Source of the DNA: Streptomyces sp. NBC_00659
Lineage (GTDB): Bacteria; Actinomycetota; Actinomycetes; Streptomycetales; Streptomycetaceae
Reading direction: 5' to 3'
Assembly (NCBI RefSeq): GCF_036226925.1
Contig: NZ_CP109031.1
Span: forward strand, 6,696,001 to 6,760,000
Length of the DNA stretch: 64,000 bases
The notes under the pieces were generated by a model. The model saw only the letters and a program-made list of their open reading frames with translations, was not told the DNA's origin and did no database searches. Below, in pieces: positions 46,578 through 54,475 of the stretch (the first letter of the stretch is position 1; each line of letters opens with the position of its first letter). The position numbers and the translations under genes were made by a program.

Positions 46578-48237
46578 TGAGCGGAAGCGCGGCCAGTTCG
46601 GCGACCGCCCAGGTCAGCGGGGCGAACGCGACGAACAGCGCCCCGGCGCGCAGGGCCGCGGCGCCGCGCAGCATCGTGGCGGGCGCCCCGAGCTGCAGCA
46701 GGGCCGCCGTGGTGTCGGCACGGGCCTGCCGCGCCTCGACGGCGGCGGTCGCCAGGGTCAGCAGCGTGCACCCGGCGACCAGCAGGGCGCCGAGCGTGGT
46801 CAGCGGACCGAAGGCGGGCCGGGCGCCGGTGTACAGCGTCGTCATGGCGAACCCGCCCGACGCCACCGCGCACACCACCCCCAGCGGCTGCCCGATGCGC
46901 CGCGCCTCCGCCTGGAGCACCCGCCCGGCCAGCAACCGCATCGCGCCCGGACGTACGGCCTGGAGCAGCCATCCGCACAGATACGTGATCGCGGGCCCGG
47001 CGAGGGCCAGACCGACCGCCGTCAGCACCCAGCCGAGCAGCACCCCGGCCGGACCGCCGACGAATCCGCCGGGCAGCGCGAGCGCGGGCGCGGATCCCGG
47101 ACGGCTCGCGTACGTCTCCACGGCCAGCCCGGCCGCCAGTGTGGCCGCACCCCAGGGGAGCCCGTTCGGGCAGCCCTGCGCGGGCCGCAGCGCGCGGGAG
47201 CCGGCCTCGGCGGCCCGACGCCGGTCCGGGCGCGCACCGGGCACGAGGGCACCCTCGTACGCCGGTTCCGGGTGTGCGTACGAGGGTGCCGTGTTCCCGT
47301 ACGCGATGTCCGGGCGCTGGTACGAGGGCGGCGTTCCGTGGGCGACGGCGGGCGGCAGGTCCTCCGCGGCCGTCCTCCCGGTCTCCCCGGAGGCGTACGC
47401 CTCGGCGGTCCAGTGGAAGTCGGGGCCGCCGGAGCCGTCGGCCGCGGGGGCCCGCGGGTCGGGTGCCGGCAGGGCGCCGTCATGGGCGCCCGCCGACGCG
47501 TCCCGGAATCCCGCGCCCGTGCCGGTCACGGTGAGACCCGCGGTCGTGCGGGTCGCCGCGGAGGTTGTGGGACCGCCGGGCGCGGTGATGGGCGCGGGCG
47601 TACCGGGGGTGCCGTCCGTGGGCCGTCCGCCGCCTCGGGTACCGGGCCGCGGAGCGCCCGAGACGGCGTTCTGCCGCGCCGACATCCAGGTGCGACCGTA
47701 CGACCACGCGGCGCGCACCGGGCCGCTGCCCCGGGGGCGCAGGGCCAGGGCGGCCGCGCCGGAGGCCGCGACCGGTACCACGACGAGCAGGGTGAGGGCC
47801 GCGGGCAGGGGCAGGGACCGGCCGGAGGCGAGGAAGTCCGTGGCCGCGCCGCCGAACGGGATACCGGTCAGGTCGCCGCGCAGGTGGAGGAAGAGGACCA
47901 GGGCGAGCAGAGAGCCGAGGAGCGTGGACAGGGCGGTGGTGGCGGCGGAGATCGCCATCAGCCGGCCCGGACCGAGGCCGATGGCGGACAGGCCGGGCCG
48001 GGGCCGGGTGGCGGGGTCGGTGCGGGCCACCGCGACGGCGAAGTAGACCGTGGCGGCGAGGGGAACGACGCACCAGGCCAGGCGCAGCGCGCCGGCGGCC
48101 GAGGCGTCCGGATGGCTCAGCGCGTACCCCAGCGTGCACAGCAGCAGGAACCCGGTGCCCGCGGAGGCGGCGGCGACCAGGAGCCTGCGGAGCTGGACGA
48201 GGGGGTGGCCCCCGCGGGCTAGACGGAGAGCGAGCAC
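46570..48237 (-). CDS. ABC transporter permease with long cytoplasmic or extracellular insert
   Basis: A 555-residue membrane protein. About four hydrophobic segments (LLVAAASAGTGFLLLCTLGY onwards) are followed by a disordered 170-residue Gly/Pro/Tyr-rich insert (PSYQRPDIAYGNTAPSYAHP). About five further segments end in GALFVAFAPLTWAVAELA. The topology resembles a FtsX-like permease with an expanded middle, but no MacB domain is evident. GTG 48237 overlaps the end of the ATPase gene by 19 bases. The substrate is unknown. Confidence 0.8.
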   Translation of the reverse strand: MLALRLARGGHPLVQLRRLLVAAASAGTGFLLLCTLGYALSHPDASAAGALRLAWCVVPLAATVYFAVAVARTDPATRPRPGLSAIGLGPGRLMAISAATTALSTLLGSLLALVLFLHLRGDLTGIPFGGAATDFLASGRSLPLPAALTLLVVVPVAASGAAALALRPRGSGPVRAAWSYGRTWMSARQNAVSGAPRPGTRGGGRPTDGTPGTPAPITAPGGPTTSAATRTTAGLTVTGTGAGFRDASAGAHDGALPAPDPRAPAADGSGGPDFHWTAEAYASGETGRTAAEDLPPAVAHGTPPSYQRPDIAYGNTAPSYAHPEPAYEGALVPGARPDRRRAAEAGSRALRPAQGCPNGLPWGAATLAAGLAVETYASRPGSAPALALPGGFVGGPAGVLLGWVLTAVGLALAGPAITYLCGWLLQAVRPGAMRLLAGRVLQAEARRIGQPLGVVCAVASGGFAMTTLYTGARPAFGPLTTLGALLVAGCTLLTLATAAVEARQARADTTAALLQLGAPATMLRGAAALRAGALFVAFAPLTWAVAELAALPLIS

Positions 48238-48965
48238 GCGGCCCGGCCTTCCGTCTCGGCGACCGGGGGCAGGTGGACGGTATTCACACGCCGTCCGTCG
48301 AGCAGGTTCACCGTGCGGTCGGCGAGGGCCGCGGTGTCCGGGTCGTGGGTGGCGAGGACGACGGTGATGCCGTGCGAGCGGGCCGCCGAGGTCAGGGTGC
48401 GCAGCACATGAGCCTGGTCGGCGCGGTGCAGAGGGGCCGTCGGCTCGTCGGCGAACAGCACGGTGGGGGCGGGGGCGAGGGCGCGGGCGACGGCCACGCG
48501 CTGCCGTTCGGCCTGGAGCAGGGCGTGCGGGCGTTTGCGGGCGCAGTCGCCGACGTCCAGGCGCTTGAGCCACTCCAGGGAGGCGGTCTTGGCGGCCCGG
48601 CGGGTCCAGCCGCGCAGCATCAGCGGGAGGGCGGTGTTCTCCCAGGCGTTCAGCTCGGGGACCAGTGTCGGGACGGGGCCGATCCAGCCGAACCGGTCCC
48701 GGCGCAGCCGCTCGCGGGTGAGCGGGCCCATGGTGTGCACGGGCGAGCTGTTGAACCAGACCTCGCCCTGCTGCGGCAGGAGCTGGCCGGACAGGCACAG
48801 CAGGAGGGTCGTCTTGCCGCTGCCGCGCGGGCCGCCGACGGCGAGGATCTCGCCCTCACGGACGCCGAGCGAGACACCGCTGAGCGCGGGCGAGCCGTTG
48901 TGCTTGACGTGCAGGGCGCGTGCCCAGAGCACGTCGTTGTCAGGCGGGGCCACCATCGCGTACAC
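48219..48965 (-). CDS. ABC transporter ATP-binding protein with non-consensus signature
   Basis: A 248-residue ATPase. Walker A is GGPRGSGKTTLL and Walker B is TVLFADEPTAPLH, with H-loop LATHDPD. The signature LSGGQ is replaced by LLQAERQRVAVARALA, so the two Gly are missing. The overall order (MacB/LolD-like) is otherwise normal, including WIGPVPTLVPELNAWENTAL after Walker A. It overlaps the permease gene and was probably the first gene of the pair. ATG 48965 was used; ATG 48956 is also possible. Confidence 0.9.
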   Translation of the reverse strand: MYAMVAPPDNDVLWARALHVKHNGSPALSGVSLGVREGEILAVGGPRGSGKTTLLLCLSGQLLPQQGEVWFNSSPVHTMGPLTRERLRRDRFGWIGPVPTLVPELNAWENTALPLMLRGWTRRAAKTASLEWLKRLDVGDCARKRPHALLQAERQRVAVARALAPAPTVLFADEPTAPLHRADQAHVLRTLTSAARSHGITVVLATHDPDTAALADRTVNLLDGRRVNTVHLPPVAETEGRAACSLSV

Positions 48966-49173
48966 CTCGTTCAGAGCTGATGTGCCGTGCCGGGCGATCT
49001 CTTCGAGGTCGCTCGGTCCCCCGGACGGGGGAACGAAGGCAGGGCCGATCGGTCAAGGGGCACGCTAGGGAGTCGGGGCCGGGAGGCCGGACAGCACGCG
49101 GCCCCGGGCCGCCCATTCTCACTCGAACGGGCGCCACCGGGGCCGGTGTTGATCAGTCAAACGGAAGACCGGA

Positions 49174-49197
49174 GCCCGCCGGGGGGAACCGGCGGGC
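49174..49197 (-). terminator. Hairpin after the aminotransferase gene
   Basis: GCCCGCCGG (49174-49182) pairs with CCGGCGGGC (49189-49197), 9 bp around GGGGAA. It lies 32 bases beyond the stop of the minus-strand aminotransferase gene. Confidence 0.65.
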
Positions 49198-49228
49198 CGA
49201 GCTCACGGCCGGGGCCGACGGGGTGCGG

Positions 49229-50611
49229 TCAGAGCTTGGTCCACGCCTCCGTCAGGACCTGACGGACGATCCCCTCGATCTCGTCGAAGGTCGACTGGTC
49301 GGAGATCAGCGGCGGCGACAGCTGGATGACCGGGTCACCGCGGTCGTCGGCGCGGCAGTAGAGGCCGTACTCGAAGAGCTTCTTGGAGACGAAGCCGTAG
49401 AGCACGCGCTCCGACTCCTCGTCCGTGAAGGTCTCCTTGGTGGCCTTGTCCTTCACCAGCTCGATGCCGTAGAAGAAGCCGTTGCCGCGGACGTCGCCGA
49501 CGATCGGCAGGTCGTGCAGCTTCTGCAGGGTCTGCAGGAAGTTGGCCTCGTTGTCCAGCACGTGCTGGTTCAGGCCCTCACGCTCGAAGATGTCGAGGTT
49601 GGTGAGCGCCACGGCCGCGGAGACCGGGTGGCCGCCGAACGTGTAGCCGTGCAGGAAGGTGTTGTCGCCCTTGTAGAACGGCTCGGCGACGCGGTCGGAG
49701 ACGATGCACGCGCCGATCGGGGAGTAGCCCGAGGTCATGCCCTTGGCGCAGGTGATCATGTCCGGTACGTAGCCGAACTTGTCGCAGCCGAACATCGTGC
49801 CGAGGCGGCCGAAGGCGCAGATGACCTCGTCGGAGACCAGCAGCACGTCGTACTTGTCGCAGATCTCGCGCACGCGCTGGAAGTAGCCGGGCGGCGGCGG
49901 GAAGCAGCCGCCGGCGTTCTGCACCGGCTCCAGAAAGACCGCGGCGACGGTGTCCGGGCCCTCGAAGAGGATCTCCTGCTCGATCTGGTCGGCGGCCCAG
50001 CGGCCGTAGGCCTCCGGGTCGTCGCCGAAGAGCGGGGCGCGGTAGATGTTGGTGTTGGGGACCTTGTGGGCACCCGGGACCAGCGGCTCGAAGGGGGCCT
50101 TCAGAGCCGGCAGGCCGGTGATCGACAGGGCGCCCTGCGGGGTGCCGTGGTAGGCGACCGCACGCGAGATGACCTTGTACTTGGTCGGCTTGCCCTGCAG
50201 CTTGAAGTACTGCTTGGCCAGCTTCCACGCGGTCTCGACGGCCTCGCCGCCACCGGTGGTGAAGAACACCTTGTTCAGGTCGCCCGGCGCGTGGTGCGCG
50301 AGACGCTCGGCCAGCTCGATGGCCTTGGGGTGGGCGTAGGACCACACCGGGAAGAAGGCCAGCTCCTGGGCCTGCTTGAAGGCCGTCTCGGCCAGCTCGG
50401 TGCGGCCGTGGCCGGCCTGGACCACGAACAGGCCCGCGAGACCGTCGAGGTAGCGCTTGCCCTTGTCGTCGTAGATGTAGGTGCCCTCACCGCGGACGAT
50501 GGTGGGGACGGGCGCGTTCTCGTACGAGGACATGCGGGTGAAGTGCATCCACAGGTGGTCGTACGCGGTCTTGCTGAGGTCCTTGGTGCTCACGGCTATC
50601 GGGTTCCCCAC
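49229..50611 (-). CDS. Class III aminotransferase (putrescine/GABA-type)
   Basis: A 460-residue pyridoxal-phosphate enzyme. It contains LFVVQAGHGRTELAETAFKQ, the cofactor-binding region FFTTGGGEAVETAWKLAKQY, the Asp motif LLVSDEVICAFGR, and the Schiff-base Lys at residue 290 in CAKGMTSGYSPIGA. The sequence resembles putrescine- or 4-aminobutyrate-pyruvate aminotransferases such as SpuC. With the neighbouring aldehyde dehydrogenase it would convert putrescine to GABA; substrate choice is inference. GTG 50611 (MGNPIAV) overlaps the regulator gene; GTG 50593 is an alternative start. Confidence 0.9.
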   Translation of the reverse strand: MGNPIAVSTKDLSKTAYDHLWMHFTRMSSYENAPVPTIVRGEGTYIYDDKGKRYLDGLAGLFVVQAGHGRTELAETAFKQAQELAFFPVWSYAHPKAIELAERLAHHAPGDLNKVFFTTGGGEAVETAWKLAKQYFKLQGKPTKYKVISRAVAYHGTPQGALSITGLPALKAPFEPLVPGAHKVPNTNIYRAPLFGDDPEAYGRWAADQIEQEILFEGPDTVAAVFLEPVQNAGGCFPPPPGYFQRVREICDKYDVLLVSDEVICAFGRLGTMFGCDKFGYVPDMITCAKGMTSGYSPIGACIVSDRVAEPFYKGDNTFLHGYTFGGHPVSAAVALTNLDIFEREGLNQHVLDNEANFLQTLQKLHDLPIVGDVRGNGFFYGIELVKDKATKETFTDEESERVLYGFVSKKLFEYGLYCRADDRGDPVIQLSPPLISDQSTFDEIEGIVRQVLTEAWTKL

Positions 50612-51111
50612 ATGTAGGTCTGCTTCTTGAGCTTGAGGTAGACGAAGCTCTCGGTGGAGCGCACCCCGGGCAGGGCCCGGATGCGTTTGTTGATGACGTC
50701 CAGCAGGTGGTCGTCGTCCTCGCAGACGATCTCGGCGAGGATGTCGAACGAGCCCGCGGTCATCACCACGTACTCGACTTCCGACATGGCAGTCAGCGCT
50801 TCGGCCACCGGGTCGAGGTCGCCTTCGACGTTGACACCGACCATCGCCTGCCTGCGGAACCCCACGGTGAGCGGGTCCGTGACGGCGACGATCTGCATGA
50901 CGCCCTGGTCGAGCAGCTTCTGGACCCGCTGGCGCACGGCGGCCTCGGAGAGGCCCACGGCCTTGCCGATCGCGGCGTACGGGCGGCGTCCGTCCTGCTG
51001 GAGCTGCTCGATGATGGCGAGGGAGACGGTGTCCAACTGGGGACTGCCGTTCCTGGACTCGCGGGAGTCCCTGGGTTCCGCACTTCGACTGGCCACGAGC
51101 TCACTGTGCAC
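50596..51111 (-). CDS. Lrp/AsnC-family transcriptional regulator
   Basis: A regulator of about 171 residues. The helix-turn-helix reads LAIIEQLQQDGRRPYAAIGK followed by AVGLSEAAVRQRVQKLLDQG. The RAM sensing domain follows (VGVNVEGDLDPVAEALTAMS; GSFDILAEIVCEDDDHLLDV). It overlaps the aminotransferase and is divergent from the dehydrogenase, so it probably controls both and itself. Start GTG 51111 is one of several in frame (51132, 51096). Confidence 0.88.
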   Translation of the reverse strand: MHSELVASRSAEPRDSRESRNGSPQLDTVSLAIIEQLQQDGRRPYAAIGKAVGLSEAAVRQRVQKLLDQGVMQIVAVTDPLTVGFRRQAMVGVNVEGDLDPVAEALTAMSEVEYVVMTAGSFDILAEIVCEDDDHLLDVINKRIRALPGVRSTESFVYLKLKKQTYMWGTR

Positions 51112-51125
51112 GACGTCTCGACAGT

Positions 51126-51178
51126 TCCGCAAGCATGCGGCGATGAAATTCGTTGTTTACGGCTACGCGTCTTGCGGA
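51126..51178. promoter_or_regulatory. Inverted repeat between the AsnC and dehydrogenase genes
   Basis: TCCGCAAG (51126-51133) and CTTGCGGA (51171-51178) are perfect inverted copies with centres about 45 bp apart, flanking AT-richer sequence (AAATTCGTTGTTTAC). CCGC-AAGCAT-GCGG is a second small palindrome in the left part. A candidate Lrp/AsnC operator; inference. Confidence 0.5.
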
Positions 51179-51206
51179 TTTCGCAGCTCTGGGCCGTTCG
51201 GGGGTG

Positions 51207-51234
51207 TTGAAAACGTGGAGCCACGGATTAGGGT
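51207..51234 (+). promoter_or_regulatory. Vegetative-type promoter for the aldehyde dehydrogenase
   Basis: TTGAAA (51207-51212), 16-base spacer, TAGGGT (51229-51234). A start near 51241 would leave a leader of about 58 bases. It lies 29 bases downstream of the candidate operator. Confidence 0.55.
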
Positions 51235-51298
51235 GGGGCCCAGGCATCTCAGGTAGTGGACACCTGGGCCGTTGGACATCCGACAGGAGGGCCGGGCA

Positions 51299-52738
51299 GT
51301 GAGCACCGAGCTGCGTCGTCTGCGCAATTACATCGACGGAGAGTTCCGCGATGCCGCCGATGGACGGACCACGGAGGTGGTCAACCCCGCGACCGGCGAG
51401 GCGTACGCGACCGCGCCGCTCTCCGGCGAGGCGGACGTGGACGCCGCCATGGCGGCCGCCGCCGCGGCCTTTCCGCAGTGGCGGGACAAGACCCCCTCCG
51501 AGCGCCAGAAGGCGCTCCTGAAGATCGCGGACGCGTTCGAGGAGCGGGCCGAGGAACTGATCGCGGCCGAGGTGGAGAACACCGGCAAGCCGATCGGTCT
51601 GACCCGGTCCGAGGAAATCCCGCCGATGGTCGACCAGATCCGCTTCTTCGCGGGTGCCGCCCGCATGCTCGAGGGCCGCTCGGCCGGCGAGTACATGGAG
51701 GGCATGACCTCGATCGTCCGCCGCGAGCCCGTCGGCGTCTGCGCCCAGGTCGCGCCGTGGAACTACCCGATGATGATGGCGGTGTGGAAGTTCGCCCCGG
51801 CCCTCGCGGCGGGCAACACGGTCGTCCTGAAGCCGTCGGACACCACCCCGGCCTCCACCGTCCTGATCGCCGACATCCTCGGCGGCATCCTGCCCAAGGG
51901 CGTCTTCAACGTCATCTGCGGCGACCGCGACACCGGCCGCGCGATGGTCGAGCACCCGACCCCGGCGATGGCGTCCATCACCGGCTCCGTCCGTGCCGGC
52001 ATCTCGGTCGCCGAGTCGGCGTCCAAGGACGTCAAGCGCGTCCACCTGGAGCTGGGCGGCAAGGCCCCGGTCGTCGTCTTCGAGGACACCGACATCCCCA
52101 AGGCCGTCGAGGACATCTCGGTCGCGGGCTTCTTCAACGCCGGCCAGGACTGCACGGCCGCGACCCGCGTCCTCGTCCAGGACTCCATCCACGACGAGTT
52201 CGTCGCGGCGCTCGCCAAGGCCGCCGCCGAGACCAAGACCGGTCAGCCGGACGACGAGGACGTGCTCTACGGCCCCCTGAACAACCCCAACCAGCTCAAG
52301 CAGGTCGCCGGGTTCATCGAGCGCCTGCCCGCGCACGCCAAGGTCGAGGCGGGCGGTCAGCAGGTCGGCGACAAGGGCTACTTCTACGCCGCCACCGTCG
52401 TCTCCGGCCTCAAGCAGGACGACGAGATCATCCAGAACGAGGTCTTCGGCCCGGTCATCACCGTGCAGTCCTTCTCGGACGAGGCCCAGGCGATCGAGTG
52501 GGCCAACGGCGTCGACTTCGCCCTCGCCTCCTCGGTGTGGACCAAGGACCACGGCCGGGCGATGCGTCTGTCCAAGTCCCTCGACTTCGGCTGCGTGTGG
52601 ATCAACACCCACATCCCGCTGGTGGCCGAGATGCCGCACGGCGGCTTCAAGAAGTCCGGCTACGGCAAGGACCTGTCGGGCTACGGCTTCGAGGACTACA
52701 CGCGCATCAAGCACGTGATGACGTCGCTGGACGGCTGA
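51299..52738 (+). CDS. Aldehyde dehydrogenase (gamma-aminobutyraldehyde type)
   Basis: A 479-residue NAD(P)-dependent enzyme. The catalytic Cys is residue 285 (FFNAGQDCTAATR) and the general-base Glu is residue 251 (HLELGGKAP). The active-site Asn lies in APWNYPMMM, with the ALDH motif FGPVITVQSF further on. Resemblance to gamma-aminobutyraldehyde dehydrogenases, and the aminotransferase next door, suggest oxidation of 4-aminobutanal to GABA; other aminoaldehydes are possible. GTG 51299 follows AGGAGG with eight bases between. Confidence 0.92.
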   Translation: MSTELRRLRNYIDGEFRDAADGRTTEVVNPATGEAYATAPLSGEADVDAAMAAAAAAFPQWRDKTPSERQKALLKIADAFEERAEELIAAEVENTGKPIGLTRSEEIPPMVDQIRFFAGAARMLEGRSAGEYMEGMTSIVRREPVGVCAQVAPWNYPMMMAVWKFAPALAAGNTVVLKPSDTTPASTVLIADILGGILPKGVFNVICGDRDTGRAMVEHPTPAMASITGSVRAGISVAESASKDVKRVHLELGGKAPVVVFEDTDIPKAVEDISVAGFFNAGQDCTAATRVLVQDSIHDEFVAALAKAAAETKTGQPDDEDVLYGPLNNPNQLKQVAGFIERLPAHAKVEAGGQQVGDKGYFYAATVVSGLKQDDEIIQNEVFGPVITVQSFSDEAQAIEWANGVDFALASSVWTKDHGRAMRLSKSLDFGCVWINTHIPLVAEMPHGGFKKSGYGKDLSGYGFEDYTRIKHVMTSLDG

Positions 52739-52783
52739 CCGCCGGCCGGTCGAGCGGCGTTCACGCTCTGCTCGTACGCACCA

Positions 52784-52822
52784 CGTGGCCCCGGACGGGA
52801 GTCGATCCCGGCCGGGGCCACG
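52784..52822. terminator. Terminator between the dehydrogenase and the secreted protein gene
   Basis: CGTGGCCCCGG (52784-52794) pairs with CCGGGGCCACG (52812-52822); inside, GGGA can pair with TCCC. It is placed between convergent genes and probably serves both. Confidence 0.75.
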
Positions 52823-52844
52823 GTGTTCCCCCCGGGTGTTCGGC

Positions 52845-53504
52845 TCAGACGCTCTCGGTCACGCTGGAGAGCGTGGGTCCGCCGGGTGCGCCCGCTTTCC
52901 CGTCCCCCTTCTCCGTGTGGAAGCCGGGCAGCTCGCCGGAGCCTCCGACGGAGCCGCCGACAGGGCTTCCGCCGGATCCGGTGCCGGGCTTGCCGGGCTT
53001 GCCCGGAACGGGCAGCGGAGGCAGACCGGCGCCCGGCGAGAGGGTGATGCCGGCCTTCTTCAGGATCGGCGAGCACGCCTTCACGGCGGCCCGGTAGCTC
53101 TTGGACGCCGGGTCGAATCCCTTCGACGCCCCCACCCTCACGTTGAACCGGATGTGACCCCGCTTGTCCTTCGAGGCGTGGAACGCGGGGAAGACCTTCT
53201 GGCCGTGGCCGCGCATGCACGCCGCGAACGCGTCGTCGGCGGTGTTCACGTCGCCGGGCGCGTGCGAGGTCGGCCGGTAGCCGATGGCCGGCACGGCTCC
53301 TCCGGGCGGCAGACTGCCCTTCGGCGGCTGCCCGGTCACGTGCTGCGTGAGCCGGGCGGACGCGGCGGTCCACGCCGTCGCCGTGGTCACGGTGGACCTG
53401 TCGGACGCCGAAGCGGCCGAGGCGCTGACGGTCCCGAGGGTGGCGGCCGAGATCAAGGCGCAGGCCAGGGCGAGTCGTTGTGGCCGAGTGGCCAGTGCAC
53501 GCAT
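52845..53504 (-). CDS. Secreted protein with ACMR-HG-FP motif
   Basis: A 219-residue secreted protein. Its signal peptide is ALACALISAATLGTVSASAA. The middle has DDAFAACMRGHGQKVFPAFH and later YRAAVKACSPILKKAGI. This fits a Streptomyces family pattern, roughly ACMRxHG...FP..., with a second Cys 50 residues later, which commonly neighbours two-component systems and transporters. The C-terminus is Gly/Pro-rich and flexible. It is divergent from the two-component genes. Function unknown. Confidence 0.8.
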   Translation of the reverse strand: MRALATRPQRLALACALISAATLGTVSASAASASDRSTVTTATAWTAASARLTQHVTGQPPKGSLPPGGAVPAIGYRPTSHAPGDVNTADDAFAACMRGHGQKVFPAFHASKDKRGHIRFNVRVGASKGFDPASKSYRAAVKACSPILKKAGITLSPGAGLPPLPVPGKPGKPGTGSGGSPVGGSVGGSGELPGFHTEKGDGKAGAPGGPTLSSVTESV

Positions 53505-53818
53505 GAGTTTCCTCCATGGGGCGGGCGGCGGTGCCGCCGGGTCGGACGCGTTGGCGCACGGTGGCGCACCACCGCGCCGTCACGTGTCGTGGCTCGACCG
53601 TCAGGGCGGGGTGCGCGGTGTCGTGTTGTGCTCCAGCCAAGCCCGGCGGCGGTTACGGCACGGGAACAGCCGTCCTTATCGCGAACCGACGGCGAACCGA
53701 CGGCGAACCGACGGCGAGCCGGAGGCGTACGCCGCGACGGCCGGGCCCGGCCGGGGGGCGGGGCTCGCACAGGGAACGCTTATCCCCGTGTAACCCCCGG
53801 GCCGCCACACTGACCGCC
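53505..53818. other. Divergent intergenic region before the two-component genes
   Basis: 314 bases between the secreted-protein gene and the response regulator. It contains the 11-bp direct repeats (53682-53725). The sequence GTCCTTATCGCG just before the repeats and CACACT at 53806-53811 could be parts of promoters, but no complete pair is clear. Confidence 0.6.
53682..53725 (+). promoter_or_regulatory. Four 11-bp direct repeats, candidate response-regulator binding site
   Basis: CGAACCGACGG at 53682, 53693 and 53704 is repeated exactly; the fourth unit at 53715 is CGAGCCGGAGG. Eleven-base spacing places each unit on the same face of the helix, as in OmpR/PhoB-type operators. The array lies 95-140 bases before such a regulator gene. 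Confidence 0.6.
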
Positions 53819-54475
53819 ATGCGTGTGCTGGTGGTCGAGGACCATGAGGAACTGGCCGAGACCGTGGCCGCCGGGCTGCGCCGCGAGGGCATGGCGGTCG
53901 ATCTCGCGCTGGACGGGCCCACGGCGCTGGAGCGCGCCACGGTCAACGCGTACGACGTCGTCGTGCTCGACCGCGATCTGCCCGGCGTCCACGGCGACCA
54001 GGTGTGCCGCACGCTGGCCGCGGGCGGCAGCCGGGCGAGGGTGCTGATGCTGACCGCGTCCGGCACGGTGGCCGACCGGGTCATGGGACTCGGCCTCGGT
54101 GCCGACGACTATCTGCCCAAGCCGTTCGCCTTCGCCGAACTCGTCGCACGGGTACGGGCCCTGGCGCGACGCGCGCAGCCCGCGCTGCCCCCTGTCCTGG
54201 TCCGCGGGGAACTGCGGCTCGACCCGGCGCGGCGGCAGGCGACCCGGGGCGGTTCGGGGCTCGCCCTCAGCCCGAAGGAGTTCGCCGTGCTCGAACTCCT
54301 GCTGGCTGCGCAGGGTGCCGTGGTCTCCACCGAGGAACTCCTGGAGCGGGCCTGGGACGAGGCGGCCGACCCCTTCAGCCAGACCGTGAAGGTCACGGTG
54401 AGCCGGCTGCGCCGCAAACTGGGGGAGCCGCAGCTGATCGCGACGGTGGACCGGTCGGGGTACCGGATCGCATGA
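53819..54475 (+). CDS. OmpR-family response regulator
   Basis: A 218-residue regulator. The receiver domain begins MRVLVVEDHEELAETVAAGL; the phospho-acceptor is Asp51 (VVLDRDLPGVHG) and Lys101 is in DDYLPKPFAF. The DNA-binding winged helix includes LALSPKEFAVLELLL and SQTVKVTVSRLRRKLG. ATG 53819 is the start. Its stop overlaps the kinase start by four bases, so the pair is coupled. The stimulus is unknown. Confidence 0.95.
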   Translation: MRVLVVEDHEELAETVAAGLRREGMAVDLALDGPTALERATVNAYDVVVLDRDLPGVHGDQVCRTLAAGGSRARVLMLTASGTVADRVMGLGLGADDYLPKPFAFAELVARVRALARRAQPALPPVLVRGELRLDPARRQATRGGSGLALSPKEFAVLELLLAAQGAVVSTEELLERAWDEAADPFSQTVKVTVSRLRRKLGEPQLIATVDRSGYRIA

